Positions 34,557 through 43,638 of a stretch of DNA of 64,000 nt are shown in pieces. The notes under the pieces are model-generated. The model saw nothing but the letters and a program-made list of their open reading frames with translations. It searched no databases and had not been told where the DNA came from. A program made the position numbers and the translations under genes. Source of the DNA: Stagnihabitans sp038231395 (GTDB lineage: Bacteria; Pseudomonadota; Alphaproteobacteria; Rhodobacterales; Rhodobacteraceae); the NCBI GenBank assembly GCA_038231395.1, contig JBBRLL010000022.1, forward strand, positions 1 through 64,000, given 5' to 3'. Every line of letters begins with the position of its first letter. Within the stretch, counting starts at the first letter, position 1.

Positions 34557-35689
34557 TTTCGCTGTTCGGGAAAACTTACCCGTGGAACGCGCCTGAAATT
34601 CTGGTCCCTGGTGCCGTGCTTTTGTTAATCCTTTTCATCCTTCTGTTGGTGCTTCGCGCCTCCGGTCGCACGTCGCCTCTGTTGATGCAGGAGATGAGCT
34701 GGTTGTCGCAGCGGGTGCAAGGTTTGTCTGACGGGCAAGAGCGGTTGGCAGGCGGTTTGCATCACGTCTCTGAGGCGCAAAGCCTTTCACAGACTGCGAT
34801 GATCCAATTGATGGAGAACCGGCTGACCGAAGTTCAAAGGTTCATGGGGGAGTCGCTGCAAGGCACGTCGATGCGCACGGCGCGTTCGCTGGGTGACCTG
34901 CATCAACGGCTGGAAACGATCGACAAGGCGCAGGCCAACATCGAAAAACTCTCGGGGAATGTATTGAGTTTACAGGATATTTTGTCCAATAAACAGGCGC
35001 GCGGGGCATTTGGCGAAATACAGCTTCATGATATCGTGACCAAGGCGTTGCCTGCCGACGCCTATACAATGCAGGCCACGCTTTCGAACGGAAAGCGAGC
35101 GGACTGCCTGATCCATTTGCCAAATCCACCGGGTCCGCTGGCGATTGATGCAAAATTCCCGCTTGAGGCTTACGAGGCTTTGCGTCGCGCTGAAAATCCA
35201 CGGCAGGTGCAGGAAGCGAACACGCTTTTGCGGACTGCGGTGCGGGGACATATCCGAACGATCTCTGACAAATACATCATCGAGGGGGAAACCGCGGACG
35301 GGGCGATCATGTTTCTTCCCTCGGAAGCGGTCTATGCCGAGTTGCACGCAAACTTTCCCGACATCGTGAGAGAGGGGTTTGCGGCGCGGGTCTGGATCGT
35401 CTCGCCAACCACATGCATGGCGACGTTGAACACCATGCGCGCGATCCTCAAAGATGCACGGCTTCGCGAACAGACTGGCGCGATACGCCGGGAACTGGGC
35501 GAATTGTCCAAGGATATCGAAAGGTTGTCGGAGCGTGTCGGAAACCTTGACCGGCATTTTGGTCAAGCCTCAAAGGATATTGAAGACATCAGGATCAGCG
35601 CGGACAAGGCTGGAAAACGGGCGCGGCGGTTGGATAACTTTGACTTCGAAGAACTCGCCTCGCCGGCAGTTGTGCAGGTTACTGAATAA
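34553..35689 (+). CDS. rmuC: DNA recombination protein RmuC
   Basis: The 378-residue protein has an N-terminal membrane helix (PGAVLLLILFILLLVLR), a coiled-coil region to about residue 140 and a PD-(D/E)XK-like nuclease domain with RGAFGEIQLHDIV, LAIDAKFPLEAY and FLPSEAVYAEL. RmuC limits inversions and unusual recombination; the anchored nuclease is supposed to act on DNA ends. It starts in an ATGA overlap with mutL, so the two repair functions are co-translated. It ends the block that begins near purH. Confidence 0.93.
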   Translation: MISLFGKTYPWNAPEILVPGAVLLLILFILLLVLRASGRTSPLLMQEMSWLSQRVQGLSDGQERLAGGLHHVSEAQSLSQTAMIQLMENRLTEVQRFMGESLQGTSMRTARSLGDLHQRLETIDKAQANIEKLSGNVLSLQDILSNKQARGAFGEIQLHDIVTKALPADAYTMQATLSNGKRADCLIHLPNPPGPLAIDAKFPLEAYEALRRAENPRQVQEANTLLRTAVRGHIRTISDKYIIEGETADGAIMFLPSEAVYAELHANFPDIVREGFAARVWIVSPTTCMATLNTMRAILKDARLREQTGAIRRELGELSKDIERLSERVGNLDRHFGQASKDIEDIRISADKAGKRARRLDNFDFEELASPAVVQVTE

Positions 35690-35823
35690 CTGGTCGCTTT
35701 TTTCTGTTTGATCCGCTTGTCCAATGCAATCGCCTTACGGATAAGGCTGCCCTGACGATTTCACTAACAGGGGAGCGCCTTTTTGATCTTTCCATTGACC
35801 TGCGTCTGTGCCTGGAAACGCAA

Positions 35824-36792
35824 TCAACAGTAGCGTTCGACCGCCTGCAACTGATGGTCGCCGTAACGGTCACCGCAGGCGAAACCGGGCGGCAGGATGC
35901 GGTCAATTTCGGCATGATCTTCGGACGTAAGGGTGATTTCAGCCCCCACGGCCAATTGGCGCAGGTGGGAGGCGGAGCGGGTGCCAGGGATCGGGATCAG
36001 ATGTTCGCCGCGCGACAGGACCCAGGCGATGGCAGTGGCCGGAGTGCTGTAACCCCGGCTCGCACAAAAAACGCGAAACGTATTTATTGTCAGGGTGTTG
36101 GCGGTGAAATTCGGCTCAACAAAACGGGGATTTGTGTTGCGGAAACCGTCGGTCGGGAGGCTGATTGGCGCATCGCCCAACATGCCGCGGGCGAGGGGGG
36201 AGAACGGAATGAAGGCCACGCCGAGGGTTTTGCATGCTTGGATCAGGCCCAGTTCAGGCTGGCGGGACCAAAGCGATTATTCGTTCTGTATTGCCGTGCA
36301 AGGGTGAATGGCATGCGCGCGGCGCAAGGTATCGGGCGCGACTTCGGACATGCCGTAGCCACCGACTTTGCCCTCTTCGATCAAGCGTGAGAGGGTGCCG
36401 ATAACTTCCTCCAAAGGGCGGGTGTGTTCGCGGCGGTGGATGTAGAACAATTCTACATGGTCGCGGTTCAGACGTCGCAGCGACACCTCTAACTCCGCGC
36501 GCAGATGGGCTTCGGAATTGTCGATCCGGCGCGGGGTGGCGTTGACCACGCTGGCCTTGGTGGCAAGGGTCACTTGTGGCTTGCGGGTGGCCAGCCATTT
36601 GCCGATGACGTCTTCGGAAATGCCCATGCCGTAGATGTTGGCGGTGTCGATGAAGGTGATGCCCTCCTCCAGCATGGCGTCCAGACAGGCGAGACTAGCA
36701 GCCTCATCGGTCGGGCCGAAAATGCCACCGAAGGACATGGCGCCAAGGCCAATGGCGGAAACATCTGACGGACCGAGTTTGCGGGTTTTCAT
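35824..36792 (-). pseudogene. Aldo/keto reductase gene interrupted by one in-frame stop
   Basis: Both halves of a single aldo/keto reductase lie in the same frame. The N-terminal part starts MKTRKLGPSDVSAIGLG and includes FIDTANIYGMG, TLATKAS and FYIHRRE, giving the catalytic Asp, Tyr, Lys and His, and stops at AIQNE. TAA at 36277-36279 follows, then SLWSRQPELGLIQACKTLG, VAFIPFSPLARG and the C-terminal NADP-site region IPIPGTRSASHLRQL. Family members usually read QNEYSLWSR, so a Tyr codon (TAT/TAC) has become TAA. There is no frameshift. The gene would encode about 322 residues; the truncated 171-residue product lacks cofactor-binding parts. Confidence 0.9.
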
Positions 36793-36855
36793 GGGCTTCT
36801 CCTGCTTGGGGGAGGGCACTAAACGCCTGCGAATCGGTTAGGTCAAGCCTGTCCT

Positions 36856-37560
36856 TCAGGCAAATGCAGCTTCCAGTGCGACTTCAACCATCGCGCCGAA
36901 CGATCGTTCACGTTGGTCGGCCGGCAGGGCATCATGCGTGAGGATATGGTCAGAGATGGTCAGCACGGCGAGGGCTCGGCGCTGGTAGCGGGCGGCAAGT
37001 GTGTAAAGCTCCGCCGCTTCCATTTCGACGCAAAGCGTTCCGTGACGTTGCAGTTGGTCGCTGAGGTCCTGACGTTCATCATAGAAAGTGTCGGAGGAAT
37101 ATATGCCGCCGACATGGACCGGGACGCCGATGACTTGCGCCGCTTTATGGGCTGCCGACAGCAAGCCAAAGTCGGCGCAGGGGGCAAAGTTCAGCTCTTT
37201 GAAGATCGACCGCGAGGGCGAGCCATTGGTGGAGGCGGCCTGCGCCAGCACCACATCGCGCACCTTGACATGGTGCTGCAACGCGCCCGCTGATCCGATG
37301 CGGATCAGGGTCTGCGCGCCATAGTCACGGATCAGCTCGTTAACGTAGATCGACAGCGACGGCATCCCCATGCCAGAGCCGTGAATGGTGACGCGGTGGC
37401 CCTTCCACGTGCCGGTAAAGCCCAGCATCCCGCGGACTTCGTTGACCAAAACCGGATTTTGAAGGTAGGTTTCGGCAGCCCAACGGGCGCGGTAGGGGTC
37501 ACCTGGCAGAAGGACGGTCTCGGCAATTTCGCCGGTTTTGGCACCAATGTGGAAGGTCAT
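36856..37560 (-). CDS. deoD: Purine nucleoside phosphorylase, DeoD type
   Basis: The 234-residue enzyme splits purine (deoxy)ribonucleosides with phosphate. It has the DeoD N-terminus MTFHIGAKTGEIAETVLLPG, the phosphate-site segment GMGMPSLSIYVNEL, LIRIGSAGALQHHVKVRDVV and VEMEAAELYTLAA, with the ISDH motif near the end. It is a hexameric cytoplasmic salvage enzyme. The gene stands alone and starts 22 bases downstream of a 10-bp inverted repeat, a possible control site. It complements the adenine deaminase encoded upstream. Confidence 0.95.
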   Translation of the reverse strand: MTFHIGAKTGEIAETVLLPGDPYRARWAAETYLQNPVLVNEVRGMLGFTGTWKGHRVTIHGSGMGMPSLSIYVNELIRDYGAQTLIRIGSAGALQHHVKVRDVVLAQAASTNGSPSRSIFKELNFAPCADFGLLSAAHKAAQVIGVPVHVGGIYSSDTFYDERQDLSDQLQRHGTLCVEMEAAELYTLAARYQRRALAVLTISDHILTHDALPADQRERSFGAMVEVALEAAFA

Positions 37561-37581
37561 CGCACGCTCCTTTTTACCGCC

Positions 37582-37614
37582 AACCTAGCCAGCAGGGGCG
37601 GGGATGGCTAGGTT
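37582..37614. promoter_or_regulatory. 10-bp perfect inverted repeat upstream of deoD
   Basis: AACCTAGCCA (37582-37591) and TGGCTAGGTT (37605-37614) are exact complements separated by a G-rich 13-base loop. It lies in the leader or promoter of deoD on the minus strand. It could be an operator for a dimeric regulator or an RNA hairpin; no T-tract follows on either side. Confidence 0.5.
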
Positions 37615-37840
37615 CCTCATGCCATTTTGCGCGTTTATCCTGCTTGCGGCTTGCGTTCAAAGCGCCGCTTCGGTCGTGGGATGCGGCGCCTGATCAGCAA
37701 ATTGGCGGCAGTCAGGCAAAAGCCGGTGTCGGAGCCCAATACTTCTTACAGTTCACAAGCCCGTGAACATTGAAAAGCCATAAATTGCAGCTTAGCGTGT
37801 GGGTCACGGCGCAACGCCGTTCCTCAACTGGAGAGAAATT

Positions 37841-38188
37841 GTGAGAATTCGGACGGCATTTCTAATCGTACTCAGTGGCCTTGTCCTGGCGGCCTGTGAG
37901 GATGGCACCACCACGACAGTGACGACGACGCAAGATCGCCACGTGACGATCCACAATGATACCAGCGTCGCGATGACCAGCTTCTACGGATCTAACGCCG
38001 GGACGAATGACTGGCAGGAAGATATCCTTGGGACCGACGTTCTGCCTGCGGGAAGTTCTGTAACCATCAACTTTGACGATGGTTCGGGCTATTGCAACTT
38101 CGACTTCCGCGCGGTTTTCCGGGACGGCAGCTCGCTGATCGACACCAACATAGACGTTTGCACGACCAGCGCGGTCACCTTCCGTTAA
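37841..38188 (+). CDS. Small lipoprotein with a beta-rich domain
   Basis: The 115-residue product starts at GTG 37841, preceded by GGAGAG, and has a lipoprotein signal ending LVLAAC with Cys at residue 18. A Thr-rich linker follows, then VTIHNDTSVAMTSFYGSN and DDGSGYCNFDFRAVFRDGS. This domain occurs in small secreted proteins of Rhodobacterales that are sometimes mislabelled as argininosuccinate lyase. It has paired Cys residues (GYCNF and DVCTT) that could form a disulphide. Function is unknown; it should be anchored at the envelope. A strong hairpin follows. Confidence 0.75.
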   Translation: MRIRTAFLIVLSGLVLAACEDGTTTTVTTTQDRHVTIHNDTSVAMTSFYGSNAGTNDWQEDILGTDVLPAGSSVTINFDDGSGYCNFDFRAVFRDGSSLIDTNIDVCTTSAVTFR

Positions 38189-38196
38189 GGCAAATC

Positions 38197-38223
38197 CCTG
38201 CGCGCCCGGGTGTGGCGCGCAGG
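38197..38223 (+). terminator. 10-bp hairpin after the small lipoprotein gene
   Basis: CCTGCGCGCC and GGCGCGCAGG form a 10-bp GC-rich stem with a seven-base loop, starting nine bases after the lipoprotein stop. The downstream sequence has only scattered T residues, so it is a rho-independent terminator of the poor-T type common in high-GC alphaproteobacteria. Confidence 0.7.
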
Positions 38224-38435
38224 TGGCGATTTGTTCCGGGGCCTTTGTGGGGACCAGAGCCCTTGCGCGGGCGGTGGTGCGCTGTTGAAGCCGGTGGCCT
38301 GATCTGCGGCCAAGAAAATAGCGGATTTTTCGGGCGTTATCTGAATTTTAGCGGAAAGGGTGTTGAACTTCGCCCGGAAAGTGTCACGCTCAGATAGATT
38401 GTTTCTAAATGGTAAACAATGAACCCGGGAAGCCA

Positions 38436-38606
38436 ATGGGATTCGACTGGATTTTTGACGTTTTGCAGGATTTGAAGACCTTCGCCTTTGCGAACAACCT
38501 TCCTGTGCTCGCCTCCAAGGCAGATGAGGCGTTGCGCGCCGCCGAGGCTGAAATTGGCGCGCGCGCCCAACCCACGGGCATAAGCAACCCGGATAACCTG
38601 CACTGA
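38436..38606 (+). CDS. Small conserved-looking cytoplasmic protein
   Basis: From ATG 38436 the frame encodes 56 residues beginning MGFDWIFDVLQDLKTFAFAN, followed by an amphipathic helix (SKADEALRAAEAEIGARA). The composition is that of a small helical protein and codon bias matches neighbours. A start nine codons earlier is possible but lacks a ribosome-binding site, while GGGAAG precedes 38436. No function is known. It stands between the lipoprotein and the helicase gene, 62 bases before the latter. Confidence 0.55.
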   Translation: MGFDWIFDVLQDLKTFAFANNLPVLASKADEALRAAEAEIGARAQPTGISNPDNLH

Positions 38607-38668
38607 AACGGGGTTAAGCGGCGCGCAGCACTCTGGCCCTTCCCAAGCCGCTCGCCTATGGTTCGCGG

Positions 38669-40213
38669 ATGTCTGACCTTCCCGCCCTCACGTTTTCAGA
38701 TGACCAGGCAGAGGCCTATGACCGGGTCGCGGTTGATCTGATGGCGGTGGGTATTGATCTGGGTGAAGGAATTTTGCTGCCGAGGGCGGAGGGCAAAACC
38801 TCGGTTCTGGCGGTGACGGGCAAGGCTGGGTCGGGCAAAACGATGCTGTTGGCCAACCTGTACCGGGCGCTGCGCGGGGCGGGCGTGGATATCGTTTCGG
38901 GCGATTATGAAGGGCGGCGGCGCAAGGATCGGCGCACCTTGGCTGTGCTGGCGCCGACCAACAAGGCGGCATCAGTCCTGCGCTTGCGCGGGGTTCCGGC
39001 CACGACCATACACCGTATACTGTATACGCCGCTTTATGACCCACAATATGAGAAGATCGCGGAGTGGTTGGCCGGGCAAGCGCCGCGCCCTGCGGTCGAG
39101 GGGTTGACGGAAATTGCGCTGGACCGGGCTTTCGCGTTTTACCAAAGCGTGCCGTCGATTCCGGGGGCACTGGCGGCTGCCGGGTTGCGTGGGTCAGACT
39201 TCATCAAGGGTTGGAAACGGCGGGAAGAGCCGCTGGACGTGGGGTTTGTCGATGAAAGCTCCATGCTTGACGAGCGGCAACTGGAGGATCTGCGCGAGAT
39301 TTTTCCGACGCTGGTGTTGTTTGGCGATCCGGCCCAGCTTGCGCCGGTTGGGGCCTCTGGCGAGATGGTGTTCGACAAGCTGGGCGACAGCCGCAAGATG
39401 GTGCTAAGCCGCATCCATCGCCAGACACAGGATAGCCCGATCCTCGACCTTGCCCATGCTTTGGGCGATAGCGCCCTGCGGTTCGAAGATTTCGAAGCGA
39501 TGGTGCAAGAGGCCGCGCGCCGGGACGACCGCATTCAGTGGGCCGAACGGGTCAACAGCGACCTGATGGCGCGCAGCCCGGTGCTGGTTTGGCGCAATGT
39601 GACGCGGATCAAGCTGATCCATGCATTCCGGTCGGCCTTTGGTGCGCCCGAAGATGCGCTGCTTTCGGGCGAGCCGCTGATTTGCGACGGGATCGAACTG
39701 CCGCTGAAGCACCGCAAGAAACGGATTGATCTGGAGGCGCGGGGCCTGATCAAAGGCGCGCAGGTGATCTATCTGGGGCCGGGAAAAAGCGATGGCTTCG
39801 CCAAGTTGCATGTGGTGGGGGCAGAAGACCCGCAGGTTTCGGCCGCCTCGATCATCAAGATTGAAAAACCCGATGAGGAGGAGCCGTTCATCCCCTCGGC
39901 TGCGCGGATGGGGGCGGCGTTTCTGCACGGGGCGGCGGTGACGATCCACAAGGCGCAGGGCAGCCAGTGGGAGGATGTGCAGGTCTTTGCGCCCGACCTG
40001 TGGGCCGCAGCGCAGGCCGGTCGGACCGAGGCGGGGATGCCGCTTTGGAAACGTCTGGCCTATGTGGCGATCACCCGCGCCGAAAAGCGGCTGCATTGGG
40101 TGGTGCGCAACCGGCTGGCGTTGCCGAAGATGCCGCTGGGGATTGCTGATCTGGTGGTACGCCCGGCGCCGCTGACGCTGGAAGGGCTGGAATCCGAGGA
40201 CAGCCTGAGTTAG
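38669..40213 (+). CDS. SF1B (RecD/Dda-like) ATP-dependent DNA helicase
   Basis: The 514-residue protein has helicase motif I VTGKAGSGKT, Ia LAPTNKAASVLR, motif II GFVDESSM, motif III FGDPAQLAPVG, motif IV/V region GAAVTIHKAQGSQW and motif VI YVAITRAEKRLHWV. This is the UvrD_C_2/AAA_30 arrangement of RecD2/Dda helicases, without RecB or RecC partners near. It should act alone in repair or replication-fork processing. The start at 38669 has a weak site. It is conserved-looking and complete. Confidence 0.88.
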   Translation: MSDLPALTFSDDQAEAYDRVAVDLMAVGIDLGEGILLPRAEGKTSVLAVTGKAGSGKTMLLANLYRALRGAGVDIVSGDYEGRRRKDRRTLAVLAPTNKAASVLRLRGVPATTIHRILYTPLYDPQYEKIAEWLAGQAPRPAVEGLTEIALDRAFAFYQSVPSIPGALAAAGLRGSDFIKGWKRREEPLDVGFVDESSMLDERQLEDLREIFPTLVLFGDPAQLAPVGASGEMVFDKLGDSRKMVLSRIHRQTQDSPILDLAHALGDSALRFEDFEAMVQEAARRDDRIQWAERVNSDLMARSPVLVWRNVTRIKLIHAFRSAFGAPEDALLSGEPLICDGIELPLKHRKKRIDLEARGLIKGAQVIYLGPGKSDGFAKLHVVGAEDPQVSAASIIKIEKPDEEEPFIPSAARMGAAFLHGAAVTIHKAQGSQWEDVQVFAPDLWAAAQAGRTEAGMPLWKRLAYVAITRAEKRLHWVVRNRLALPKMPLGIADLVVRPAPLTLEGLESEDSLS

Positions 40214-40238
40214 CCTTGACGCCAAGAAGGAGACTGCC

Positions 40239-40475
40239 ATGCCCTGCGTTTTCGTCCAGTTCCGCTGCACCCCCGGCAAGACTTACGCCGTGGCGACAGC
40301 GATTTATGATCGCGAGGCGGTGAGCGAGCTATACTCCACCAGCGGGGAATATGACCTGATTGCAAAGGTTTACATCCCCGATGACGCCGACGTAGGGCAT
40401 TACCTGCAAGAGCGGCTGTTCGACATTCCCGATATTGTGCGGACCCTTACGACGATGACCTTCAAGGCGTTCTGA
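40239..40475 (+). CDS. Stand-alone Lrp/AsnC ligand-binding (RAM) domain protein
   Basis: The 78-residue protein consists only of the regulatory-of-amino-acid-metabolism domain: PCVFVQFRCTPGKTYAVATA, the STSGEYDLIAKVYIPD strand pair and IPDIVRTLTTMTFKAF. It lacks the DNA-binding helix-turn-helix of Lrp, so it cannot regulate alone. Such RAM-only proteins form dimers and larger rings and may bind amino acids or partner with full-length Lrp. AAGGAG lies nine bases before the ATG. It follows the helicase gene after 25 bases. Confidence 0.88.
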   Translation: MPCVFVQFRCTPGKTYAVATAIYDREAVSELYSTSGEYDLIAKVYIPDDADVGHYLQERLFDIPDIVRTLTTMTFKAF

Positions 40476-40521
40476 GGCTTGGTCGGCCACAGGGATACCT
40501 ATCAACGGATGAAATTGGCGC

Positions 40522-41583
40522 TTAAAGCCAGGCGTCGCGGTCGGTGCCCACGGCCTTGGCCACGGTGGCAAAACCGTTGCGGGCGAGGAGTGTGTCAAGG
40601 CCTTTTGCGATGTGGGTGACAACCGACAAACCCTGATAAACCATGGCGGTGTAAAGTTGCACAGCGCAGGCTCCGGCGCAGATTTTGGCATAGGCCTGTT
40701 CAGGAGATGCGATGCCGCCGACACCGACCAGCGGGAGTTTTCCGTCGGTCAGTTGGGACAGTTGCGCAAGGACCCGGGTGGATTTTTCGAACAATGGCGC
40801 GCCGGACAGGCCACCGGATTGGCTGCGGTGGGCGGAGGTCAGACCCTCGCGCGACAGGGTCGTGTTGGTGGCGATGATCCCGGAAATGCCGGAGGTCAGG
40901 GCCACTTTGGCAACGGCGGCAAGGTCGTCGGCGCTAAGGTCCGGGGCAATTTTCAAAAAGATCGGGATTGGGTTGGGCAGGGTGGCCCGCACCGCCATAA
41001 CGCCTGCCAGCAGGGATATCAGGGCCGCCGGGCCTTGCAAGTCGCGCAATTTCTCGGTGTTGGGGGAACTGACATTGACCGTGGCGAAATCGACATGGGG
41101 GCCGCACAGGGCCAGCACGCGCGCAAAATCGGCGGCACGGTCGGCGGAGGTTTTGTTGGCACCAAGGTTCAGGCCAACCGGCACCGCGCCACGGGTCCGG
41201 GCGGAAAGGCGTGCGGCGATAGCCTCGGCCCCCTGATTGTTAAAGCCAAAGCGGTTGATGGCCGCCTTGTCCTCGGTCAGGCGGTAAAGCCGGGGTCTGG
41301 GGTTGCCCTCTTGCGGCAGAGGTGTGGCGGCACCGACCTCGATAAAGCCGAAACCGGCGCGCGACAGCGGGGCCACGGCCACGGCGTTTTTGTCATAACC
41401 CGCCGCAAGGCCGATCGGATTCAGCAGATTAAGCCCGGCGATTGTGGTTTCAAGACGCGGGCTGGTGAAGGGCCCGGGTTGCGGGGCAAGGCCAGCGCGC
41501 AGGGCCAAAAGGGATAGGTGGTGGGCGGTTTCGGGGTCGGTTTGGTGCAGCAGGGCAAGGCCAACACGCTCAATGGGGGTCAA
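40522..41583 (-). CDS. pyrD: Dihydroorotate dehydrogenase, class 2 (quinone-dependent)
   Basis: The 353-residue flavoprotein oxidises dihydroorotate to orotate, passing electrons to quinone at the inner membrane. It has the class 2 N-terminal helices (PIERVGLALLHQTDPETAH), FMN-site GFIEVGAATPLPQEGNPRPR, NRFGFNNQG and the catalytic Ser in NVSSPNT. No ATG or GTG fits. Initiation is placed at TTG 41583, which overlaps the TGA of the DUF952 gene in the sequence TTGA, so it is probably translated by coupling. Longer upstream readings run through that gene and are rejected. Confidence 0.93.
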   Translation of the reverse strand: MTPIERVGLALLHQTDPETAHHLSLLALRAGLAPQPGPFTSPRLETTIAGLNLLNPIGLAAGYDKNAVAVAPLSRAGFGFIEVGAATPLPQEGNPRPRLYRLTEDKAAINRFGFNNQGAEAIAARLSARTRGAVPVGLNLGANKTSADRAADFARVLALCGPHVDFATVNVSSPNTEKLRDLQGPAALISLLAGVMAVRATLPNPIPIFLKIAPDLSADDLAAVAKVALTSGISGIIATNTTLSREGLTSAHRSQSGGLSGAPLFEKSTRVLAQLSQLTDGKLPLVGVGGIASPEQAYAKICAGACAVQLYTAMVYQGLSVVTHIAKGLDTLLARNGFATVAKAVGTDRDAWL

Positions 41584-41918
41584 AACACACCCTCTGGGAA
41601 GATGTGGCCGGTGGCACCAAGCGGCAGGCTTTTGTCCCAGACCACATCTGCCGCCAGCAACGTCCGGTACAAATGCGGGAAAAGCGCGCCACCACGCGAC
41701 GCCTCCCACTTGAGGGACCGGCCCAGTTTGTCAGCCTCAACAGCCAAAAGGACCAGATCGCTTTCGCCCGCAAAATGTTTGGCCACGGTTTCAGCAACCT
41801 GTGCTGCGGTGGAGAAATGGATGTAACCGTCGGTCACGTCGATCGGCGCGCCTGTGGTTTCACCTGTATCGCGAAAGGTCACCCACTCGGCGCGGCGCAA
41901 GATTTTATAGATCAGCAT
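41580..41918 (-). CDS. DUF952 family protein
   Basis: The 112-residue protein starts MLIYKILRRAEW and has the DGYIHFSTAAQVAETVAKHF and FPHLYRTLL motifs typical of DUF952. The fold is thought to resemble ADP-ribosyltransferases, with no proven activity. An extension of 12 residues upstream is possible, but ATG 41918 fits family lengths. Its stop is fused to the pyrD start, and this DUF952-pyrD pairing points to a shared expression unit more than a shared pathway. Confidence 0.85.
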   Translation of the reverse strand: MLIYKILRRAEWVTFRDTGETTGAPIDVTDGYIHFSTAAQVAETVAKHFAGESDLVLLAVEADKLGRSLKWEASRGGALFPHLYRTLLAADVVWDKSLPLGATGHIFPEGVF

Positions 41919-42028
41919 GGTATTGCTTTCCAACGGGCGGTTCCGGGCGGTCATGCCTCAACCCCGCGCTCCGGTCAATCGAAGGTCATCGCTTTGTTAC
42001 GAGACTTGGCGATGGTGCAGCACGGCCT

Positions 42029-42057
42029 TTGACAGACTTGGGTCAACGGCGCAGAGT
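42029..42057 (+). promoter_or_regulatory. Possible sigma-70-like promoter for the 5'-nucleotidase-like gene
   Basis: TTGACA at 42029-42034 is a perfect -35 hexamer. Seventeen bases later CAGAGT matches the -10 consensus at three of six positions. The ATG is 30 bases further on. The weak -10 keeps confidence low. Confidence 0.35.
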
Positions 42058-42086
42058 TGATTTGCAACCATGACGGGAGAATCCTC

Positions 42087-43586
42087 ATGTCGGCTTCGAA
42101 AATCCTTGGACTGTCCCTTGGTGCGCTTCTGGCGCTGCCTGTGCTGGCCGATCCGGTCAAGATCACCTTTCTGGGGGTGGGCGACGTTTACAACTTTGCC
42201 GGCGACGGCAAGCAGGGTGGGTTCGCCCGGCTGAACGCTGTGGCCAAGGCCGAGCGCGCCGCCAACCCCAACACGATTTACACCTTTGACGGGGATTTGC
42301 TGTCGCCCTCGCTGTTGTCGGGTTTCGACAAGGGCCAGAACATGATCGACCTGTCGAATATGGCGCCGTTCGATATTGCGGTGCCGGGCAACCACGAGTT
42401 TGACTTTGGGCCGCAGAACTTTTTCGACAAGATGAAAGCCTCGGCCTACCCTTGGGCGGCGGTGAATATCACCAACAAGGATGGCTCTGCGATTGCGGGC
42501 CTTGGCGGGGTGATGGTGAAAGAGATAGCCGGGATCAAGATTGCGCTGATCCCGGTGGGGCAGGACACCTCGCCCGAGGTGGCCAACACCGGCGATCTGA
42601 AGTTCGCCTCCTCGGTGGAAAGCGGCATTGCGGCGGCCAAAAAGGCCCGGGCTGATGGCGCTGATCTGGTGGTGGGTGTGGTGCAGACCGATATCTACAA
42701 CGACCTGAAAATGATCCATTCCAAGGCCTTTGACGTCATTCTTTCGGGCGATGACCACAACTTTGCGACCTATTATGACGGCATCACCGCCTATGTGGAA
42801 ACGTCGATTGACGCGCGTATGCTGGCGCCGTTGGACCTTACGGTGACCGTGACGGAGAAGGACGGCAAGCGGACGGTGAAGTGGGTGCCTGCGTTCCGCT
42901 TTATCAACACGGCAGATGTGACGCCAGATCCGGAGACTCAGGTCAAGGTTGACGCCTTCCAGAAGGGGTTGGACGACAGCTTGAATGTGACGATCGGCAA
43001 GACGGAAACCGCCCTCGACAGCCGCCGCAACGTGGTGCGGGGTGAGGAATCGACGATGGGGGATATCATTGCCGATGCGATGCGGACCGCGACCGGTGCA
43101 GATGTGGCGATCATGAACGGCGGTGGTATCCGCGCTGACCGGACCTATGACGCGGGCGCCACCTTGACGCGGCGCGACGTGCTGACCGAACTGCCGTTCG
43201 GGAACGTGACCCAATTGACCCAATTGCCCGGCAGCCAGCTTTTGGCAGCGCTGGAGAATAGCGTCAGCCAAGTGGAAAAGGGTTCGGGACGTTTCCCGCA
43301 AATCTCTGGCATGACAGTGGTTTATGACCCCAAGGCGGAACCGGGCAAGCGCGTGTCAGAGGTCAAGATTGCCGGTGCTGCGTTGGACATCAACAAGCTT
43401 TATAAGGTGGCGGTCAACGATTACATGTTGGGCGGCGGTGACGGGTATTCAGCACTCGGCGGCGGCAAGCTGATCAACGACACCGGGGCCGGGGCGCTGG
43501 TCGCCAATGACGTTATGGCCTTCATCGAGAAAGCCGGCACGGTCAAGCCGACGGTAGAGGGTCGCATCAAGCTGCTCGGTCAATAG
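42087..43586 (+). CDS. Secreted 5'-nucleotidase/metallophosphatase-like protein with altered metal site
   Basis: The 499-residue protein has a signal peptide (ILGLSLGALLALPVLAD), an N-terminal metallophosphatase domain and a C-terminal 5'-nucleotidase domain (VAIMNGGGIRADRTYDAG and LPFGNVTQLTQLPG). Motifs FDGDLLSPS and VPGNHEFDFG are intact, but other ligands differ: the first motif is GDVYNF rather than DxH, the expected VxH motif reads VVQTD, and the usual GHDH reads SGDDHNF. It should be periplasmic and may hydrolyse nucleotides or sugar phosphates, or bind without catalysis. ATG 42087 follows GGGAG. Confidence 0.85.
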   Translation: MSASKILGLSLGALLALPVLADPVKITFLGVGDVYNFAGDGKQGGFARLNAVAKAERAANPNTIYTFDGDLLSPSLLSGFDKGQNMIDLSNMAPFDIAVPGNHEFDFGPQNFFDKMKASAYPWAAVNITNKDGSAIAGLGGVMVKEIAGIKIALIPVGQDTSPEVANTGDLKFASSVESGIAAAKKARADGADLVVGVVQTDIYNDLKMIHSKAFDVILSGDDHNFATYYDGITAYVETSIDARMLAPLDLTVTVTEKDGKRTVKWVPAFRFINTADVTPDPETQVKVDAFQKGLDDSLNVTIGKTETALDSRRNVVRGEESTMGDIIADAMRTATGADVAIMNGGGIRADRTYDAGATLTRRDVLTELPFGNVTQLTQLPGSQLLAALENSVSQVEKGSGRFPQISGMTVVYDPKAEPGKRVSEVKIAGAALDINKLYKVAVNDYMLGGGDGYSALGGGKLINDTGAGALVANDVMAFIEKAGTVKPTVEGRIKLLGQ

Positions 43587-43638
43587 GTTACGGCGGGGTG
43601 TTCTGGGAAAGCCTTTTCGCGATGTCCCATGACAGCCG

